From the NCBI GenBank assembly GCA_003010405.1, contig PJLO01000004.1, forward strand, positions 49,128 through 113,127: 64,000 nucleotides of DNA. Direction: 5' to 3'. The notes beneath the pieces are model-generated. The model was not told the origin of the DNA. It searched no databases and saw only the letters and a list, made by a program, of their open reading frames with translations. Origin of the DNA: Acidobacteriota bacterium. GTDB lineage: Bacteria > Acidobacteriota > Terriglobia > Terriglobales > Acidobacteriaceae. Positions within the stretch are counted from its first letter, which is position 1. Every line of letters starts with the position of its first letter. Shown here piece after piece: positions 60,747-64,000 of this stretch. The position numbers and the translations under genes are program-made.

Positions 60747-60971
60747 ATGACGAATTTTGAAGAGCGGGTACTTAGAGATCTCGGCGAGTTGAAGGCGCAT
60801 ATGCGTTGGATTGTTGGAAACGGTAATGAAGGGAAAATGCAAGAACTGGAAACCAGGATCCAGCAACACGAAGCGACGCTGCAGCGAGTGGCGGGAATCG
60901 GCGTGGCCGCAGGAGTACTGCTTACAATTTTGCACATCACGCTGGACTCACTGAAGGTGATACACCAGTGA
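60747..60971 (+). CDS. XhlA-like coiled-coil membrane protein
   Basis: The 74-aa protein has a coiled coil (about 1-45, RVLRDLGELKAHMRWIVGN and a second helix) and a C-terminal membrane segment (VAGIGVAAGVLLTILHITL). This pattern resembles XhlA-type holin-partner proteins of phages. It directly follows the large tail gene and is the last gene of the locus. Confidence 0.65.
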   Translation: MTNFEERVLRDLGELKAHMRWIVGNGNEGKMQELETRIQQHEATLQRVAGIGVAAGVLLTILHITLDSLKVIHQ

Positions 60972-61027
60972 TGACAAAAATGAAAGGTACAGCGTGGCTA
61001 TGCCGCTCTGGAGAACAAAGTGGAACC

Positions 61028-61052
61028 AAGGGCGAGTCGAGGCTCGCCCTTT
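61028..61052. terminator. Bidirectional hairpin between the phage locus and sucB
   Basis: AAGGGCGAG (61028-61036) pairs with CTCGCCCTT (61043-61051). It lies between the convergent XhlA-like and E2 genes. T-runs are short on both sides. Confidence 0.65.
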
Positions 61053-61079
61053 AATGCGCGGTTCATTGAACAGAAAGAT

Positions 61080-62660
61080 TCAATAGATAGGTTCCGACCA
61101 GTTCTCCAGAACCGATTTCATGACCATCATGAATTGGTCAGCGACCGCGCCGTCCACTACGCGGTGGTCGAAGCCGATTGCCATGGTGAGCATGGAACGG
61201 ATGCCTATGGAGTCATTGCCCTCATTGTCCGAGACAACTATCGGCTTCTTGACGATTGCGCCGATATCCAGAATCGCGACCTGAGGCTGATTAATGATGG
61301 GCAGTCCAAAAGATGCACCAAAGATTCCGGGGTTGGTGATGGTGAAAGTCCCCCCGGTCACCTCTTCGGGCTTCAATTTCTTGCTGCGAGCACGCTCTCC
61401 CAGGTCGTTTAGCGCGCGCTGAAGGCCAATAAAGCTCAGCTCGTCAGCATGCTTGATAACAGGAACCAGTAAGCCCCAGTCGAGTGCAACAGCGACACCG
61501 ATATTGATATCGCGCTTGTAGTGAATGTTTTCACCTTCTACCGAGGAATTCATGATGGGCCACTTGCGAAGAGCTTGTGCTGCGGCCCTTATAAAAAAAG
61601 GTGTGTAGGTCAACTTGAGTCCGGTAGCTTGCTGGAAGCGATTCTTGTCCTTATCGCGCAACTTCACGATGCGCGTCATGTCGATGTCGAAAACTGTATG
61701 CACGTGCGCACTCGTCCGTCGTGATGCAATCATGTGCTCAGCAATTTTCTTGCGCATTGCCGACATTGGCTCGACGACACCAGGCGTGCCGGCAAACTTG
61801 CTGGCCGGCGCGGGCAATGAAGGCACGGCAGCCATTTCAGCTGGTGGTGCAGGTACGGCTGGAGCTGCTTCTGAAGGCACAGTTTTGACGCGTTCTAAAA
61901 ATGCGAGAATGTCATCCCTGGTAACACGGCCACCGGCACCGCTGCCCGCAATCTGACGCAGATCCACGTTGTGTTCGGCGGCCAGTTTGCGCACTAGAGG
62001 AGAGGTGCGAATCTCTCCTGTTTCGATCGCTCGCGCTGCGGGTTCAGATTCCACCGTGGCAACTTGCGGCAGTGATTCTGTCGGGATCCCTTCTGGAACC
62101 GCCGCGCCTTGGACTGCACCTGTTCCGCCAATCACCGCAATCACGCTGTTTATGTGAACGGTTTTACCTGTATCGGCCATGATCGCGGTAAGCACGCCTG
62201 ATGCGGGTGCGGGAATTTCCGTGTCCACCTTGTCGGTTGAGATTTCAACTAGTGGCTCGTCGCGCGTGACCTGGTCGCCTACCTTCTTGAGCCAATTGGT
62301 TATCGTACCCTCGAAGATCGACTCACCCATCTGCGGCATGACCACCTCGGTAGAAGCAGGTGATTTAGCTGGGGCCAGGTATGTCACCGGAGTTGGAGAA
62401 GGTGAGTCAATCGCAGGTTCACCGGATTCATCGATGAGGGCAACCACTGAGTTGACCTGTACAGTCTTACCTGCTTCTGCCACGATCTGTTTCAGCACAC
62501 CGGATACGGGTGCGGGAATTTCGGCATCTACCTTGTCGGTTGAAATCTCGAATAGCGGTTCGTCTCGAGTGATCTTGTCGCCTGGTTGTTTGAGCCACTT
62601 AGTGATGGTACCTTCGAAGATCGACTCGCCCATCTGAGGCATAACGATTTCAGTCGGCAT
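61080..62660 (-). CDS. 2-oxoacid dehydrogenase E2 component (dihydrolipoamide acyltransferase), two lipoyl domains
   Basis: The 526-aa protein has two lipoyl domains: lipoylated Lys43 in [10 protein letters not shown] and Lys144 in [10 protein letters not shown]. Each is followed by a Pro/Ala linker. An E3-binding domain (about 215-255, [18 protein letters not shown]) precedes the catalytic core, which ends with [14 protein letters not shown], the His-Asp acyltransferase motif. The STDKVD motif suits 2-oxoglutarate or branched-chain E2, and sucB is the usual assignment in this phylum. E1 and E3 are not in the window. It is convergent with the phage locus. Confidence 0.93.
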   Translation of the reverse strand: MPTEIVMPQMGESIFEGTITKWLKQPGDKITRDEPLFEISTDKVDAEIPAPVSGVLKQIVAEAGKTVQVNSVVALIDESGEPAIDSPSPTPVTYLAPAKSPASTEVVMPQMGESIFEGTITNWLKKVGDQVTRDEPLVEISTDKVDTEIPAPASGVLTAIMADTGKTVHINSVIAVIGGTGAVQGAAVPEGIPTESLPQVATVESEPAARAIETGEIRTSPLVRKLAAEHNVDLRQIAGSGAGGRVTRDDILAFLERVKTVPSEAAPAVPAPPAEMAAVPSLPAPASKFAGTPGVVEPMSAMRKKIAEHMIASRRTSAHVHTVFDIDMTRIVKLRDKDKNRFQQATGLKLTYTPFFIRAAAQALRKWPIMNSSVEGENIHYKRDINIGVAVALDWGLLVPVIKHADELSFIGLQRALNDLGERARSKKLKPEEVTGGTFTITNPGIFGASFGLPIINQPQVAILDIGAIVKKPIVVSDNEGNDSIGIRSMLTMAIGFDHRVVDGAVADQFMMVMKSVLENWSEPIY

Positions 62661-62829
62661 ACTTTTCCTTCCGTACAGTGCTGGGTCCTCTAGTTCTCCA
62701 AGTCAAGGAGAGATTATATACGCGGGCGGCAGATGTTTACCGTTGCCCTTTGAAGCGGTTCCTCCCTGCGGTCGCGGTGTTCTTCATTACTGGTCCGCAA
62801 TCCCTTCGCAGGACTATACTTCTCTCGTT

Positions 62830-63828
62830 ATGGCTTTTCCTGTCAACCGCCAGCGTCGTCTGCGCCGCACTGAAGCCTTGCGCTCGCTCGTGCGCGAAAC
62901 CAGGCTTACTCCATCCGGATTCGTTTATCCGCTCTTCGTGTGTCCCGGAGAAGCCGTCCGCAAAGAAATCCGCTCCATGCCCGGAATCTTCAACTTCTCC
63001 GTTGACGAAGTGGTGAAAGAAGCTCACGAGGTCTATTCGCTCGGTATTCCCGCGATCATGCTTTTCGGTCTGCCGGAGGTCAAAGATGAGATGGCAACCG
63101 GAGCCTGGATTGACAACGGCATTGTGCAGCGGACGGCTCGCGCCATTAAGGCTGCCGTCCCCAACCTGCTCATCATGGGAGACGTCTGTCTTTGTGAGTA
63201 CATGTCGCACGGGCACTGCGGCATCGTGAAAAAAGTTGGCGGCCCTACCCCGGAAACCCAATACGAAATCGTCAATGACGTCTCGCTCGACCTTCTCGCC
63301 AAAACCGCCGTTTCGCAGGCCAGGGCCGGCATCGATATTATCGCTCCTTCGGACATGATGGATGGCCGCATCGATGCCATTCGCGCAGCGCTTGACGCTC
63401 ATGGTTTCGAGAACACGCCGATCATGAGCTATGCCGCCAAGTTTGCCAGTGGCTTTTACGGCCCATTTCGTGAGGCTGCCGATTCCGCGCCAGCCTTCGG
63501 AGATCGCCGCAGCTACCAGATGGACCCGGCAAATGCCCGTGAAGCCATGCGAGAAATTGAGCTCGATGTCCAGGAGGGTGCGGACATGATCATGGTAAAG
63601 CCCGCACTTCCTTATCTCGATGTGATTGCCGAGGCCCGCATGCGTTTCGATCTTCCGCTTGCTGCCTACCAGGTCAGCGGCGAATTCGCCATGATAAAGG
63701 CCGCCGCGCAGAATGGCTGGATCGACCATGACCGCGTCATGCTGGAATCTCTCTTAAGCATTCAGCGCGCTGGGGCTTCGATCATCCTGACCTACTTCGC
63801 GAAAGAAGCCGCCAAACTCATCGGATAG
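62830..63828 (+). CDS. hemB: Delta-aminolevulinic acid dehydratase (porphobilinogen synthase)
   Basis: The ATG at 62830 starts [20 protein letters not shown], typical for HemB (332 aa); the frame is open upstream without family similarity. Zinc-site Cys residues are in [14 protein letters not shown], so this is the zinc-type enzyme. Schiff-base Lys residues are in [16 protein letters not shown] and [12 protein letters not shown]. It joins two 5-aminolevulinates to porphobilinogen in haem synthesis. Confidence 0.96.
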   Translation: MAFPVNRQRRLRRTEALRSLVRETRLTPSGFVYPLFVCPGEAVRKEIRSMPGIFNFSVDEVVKEAHEVYSLGIPAIMLFGLPEVKDEMATGAWIDNGIVQRTARAIKAAVPNLLIMGDVCLCEYMSHGHCGIVKKVGGPTPETQYEIVNDVSLDLLAKTAVSQARAGIDIIAPSDMMDGRIDAIRAALDAHGFENTPIMSYAAKFASGFYGPFREAADSAPAFGDRRSYQMDPANAREAMREIELDVQEGADMIMVKPALPYLDVIAEARMRFDLPLAAYQVSGEFAMIKAAAQNGWIDHDRVMLESLLSIQRAGASIILTYFAKEAAKLIG

Positions 63829-63851
63829 GTCGAGATTCAAACATCAATCAG

Positions 63852-63877
63852 AAGGGCTGTTCGCGAGCGGCCCTTTC
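63852..63877 (+). terminator. Hairpin after hemB
   Basis: AAGGGC (63852-63857) pairs with GCCCTT (63870-63875) with a T-poor tail, 24 bp after the hemB stop. The beyond-hairpin region (63880-64000) has no gene. Confidence 0.5.
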
Positions 63878-63945
63878 ATGTGGTGAGGGGTGAGCGAGTG
63901 GCGCACCAATGATGATCAACTTACTTTCCGGCCGACGGAAATGCT

Positions 63946-64000
63946 CTAGGGACGCTCTGAACAAGCTCTCGCCCTGACTCCACGTTAGTCGTTTTGGTGG
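63946..64000. other. Possible insertion-sequence end running off the right edge
   Basis: CTAG (63946-63949), a typical YTAR target, is followed by GGGACGCTCTGAACAAG, which resembles the terminal repeats of IS5-type elements. There is no transposase in view. It could be chance. Confidence 0.25.

Larger units (their letters stand above)
39606..60971. mobile_element. Prophage-derived or gene-transfer-agent-like locus
   Basis: The region holds repressor and leftward control genes, a spike-like protein, a lysis module, terL, portal, prohead protease, scaffold-like protein, capsid, connectors and tail proteins in tailed-phage order. I see no integrase, replication genes, tape measure or clear attachment repeats. 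Base composition looks like the surrounding chromosome, which would suit a long-resident or domesticated element. Ends are approximate: the left end is somewhere in 38.7-39.6 kb and the right end in 60.97-61.08 kb, next to sucB. Confidence 0.8.

Noticed and set aside
39606..61052. Attachment-site duplication for the phage-type locus
   Set aside because: I compared both edges by eye and found no convincing direct repeat. There is no integrase and no tRNA at either edge.
60971..61054. 27-codon frame overlapping the XhlA-like stop
   Set aside because: It runs through the bidirectional hairpin and encodes nothing recognisable.
62743..62829. Upstream extension of hemB
   Set aside because: The extra 29 residues have no family similarity, while the ATG at 62830 begins the conserved N-terminus.
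62737..63729. Minus-strand 330-codon frame opposite hemB
   Set aside because: Shadow of hemB, whose plus-strand frame has all catalytic motifs.

Overview
The window is a moderately GC-rich, gene-dense bacterial chromosome segment. The gene content (DUF3300 and DUF4337 proteins, an egtB-egtD pair, a two-lipoyl-domain E2, a zinc-type HemB and many two-component systems) suggests a soil-type Acidobacteriota of the Terriglobia/Koribacter kind. That assignment is inference, because there is no rRNA gene here. The only tRNA gene is an elongator-type tRNA-Met(CAU) with an encoded CCA.

Layout. 0-2.5 kb: a histidine kinase cut by the left edge and its sigma-54-dependent response regulator. 2.6-3.7 kb: a complete IS630-type insertion sequence with TA target duplications, lying exactly on the rsmB stop codon. 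3.7-7.8 kb: minus-strand aroC-def-fmt-rsmB. 8.0-13.3 kb: signalling genes (GAF kinase, NarL-type regulator, orphan receiver protein), a YhaM-like HD exoribonuclease and another kinase. 13.4-21.8 kb: ldh, DUF4337, PPK2, kdsB, an OmpA-type protein, egtB-egtD and a TrmJ-like methyltransferase. 21.9-27.1 kb: a DUF3300 protein with a nonsense codon in its Gly/His tail, a DUF4239-like membrane protein, a decayed resolvase, a phosphofructokinase, a HAD gene truncated by an IS3 remnant, and tRNA-Met. 27.2-34.0 kb: tkt-rpiB-tal-pgi followed by a zinc-dependent phospholipase C-like gene. 34.4-38.7 kb: a CtpA protease, a histone H1-like protein with an acidic head and basic tail, and an MltD-like LysM transglycosylase lipoprotein.

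39.2-61.0 kb is a phage-derived locus. A short leftward arm (zinc-ribbon protein, sigma-region-4-like protein, small ORFs) diverges from a LexA/CI-like repressor whose catalytic Ser position is Ala. Rightward follow a Cys-phosphatase, a 1206-aa beta-helix spike-like protein with a signal peptide, a lysis module (GH108 endolysin, membrane protein, unlisted 51-aa holin-like ORF), terL, a HipA-like kinase plus DUF3037 pair, portal, prohead protease, scaffold-like protein, capsid, connectors, tail proteins and an XhlA-like protein. I see no integrase, replication gene or tape measure, so this is either a decayed prophage or a domesticated gene-transfer-agent-like particle.

The most interesting structure is the HipA-like/DUF3037 pair. 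It sits between terL and portal and is flanked by two 40-bp direct repeats, each a long hairpin, differing at one loop base. A third copy farther on has both stem arms changed in a compensating way. Intrinsic-terminator hairpins recur just upstream of several virion genes. The right end carries sucB-like E2 and hemB.
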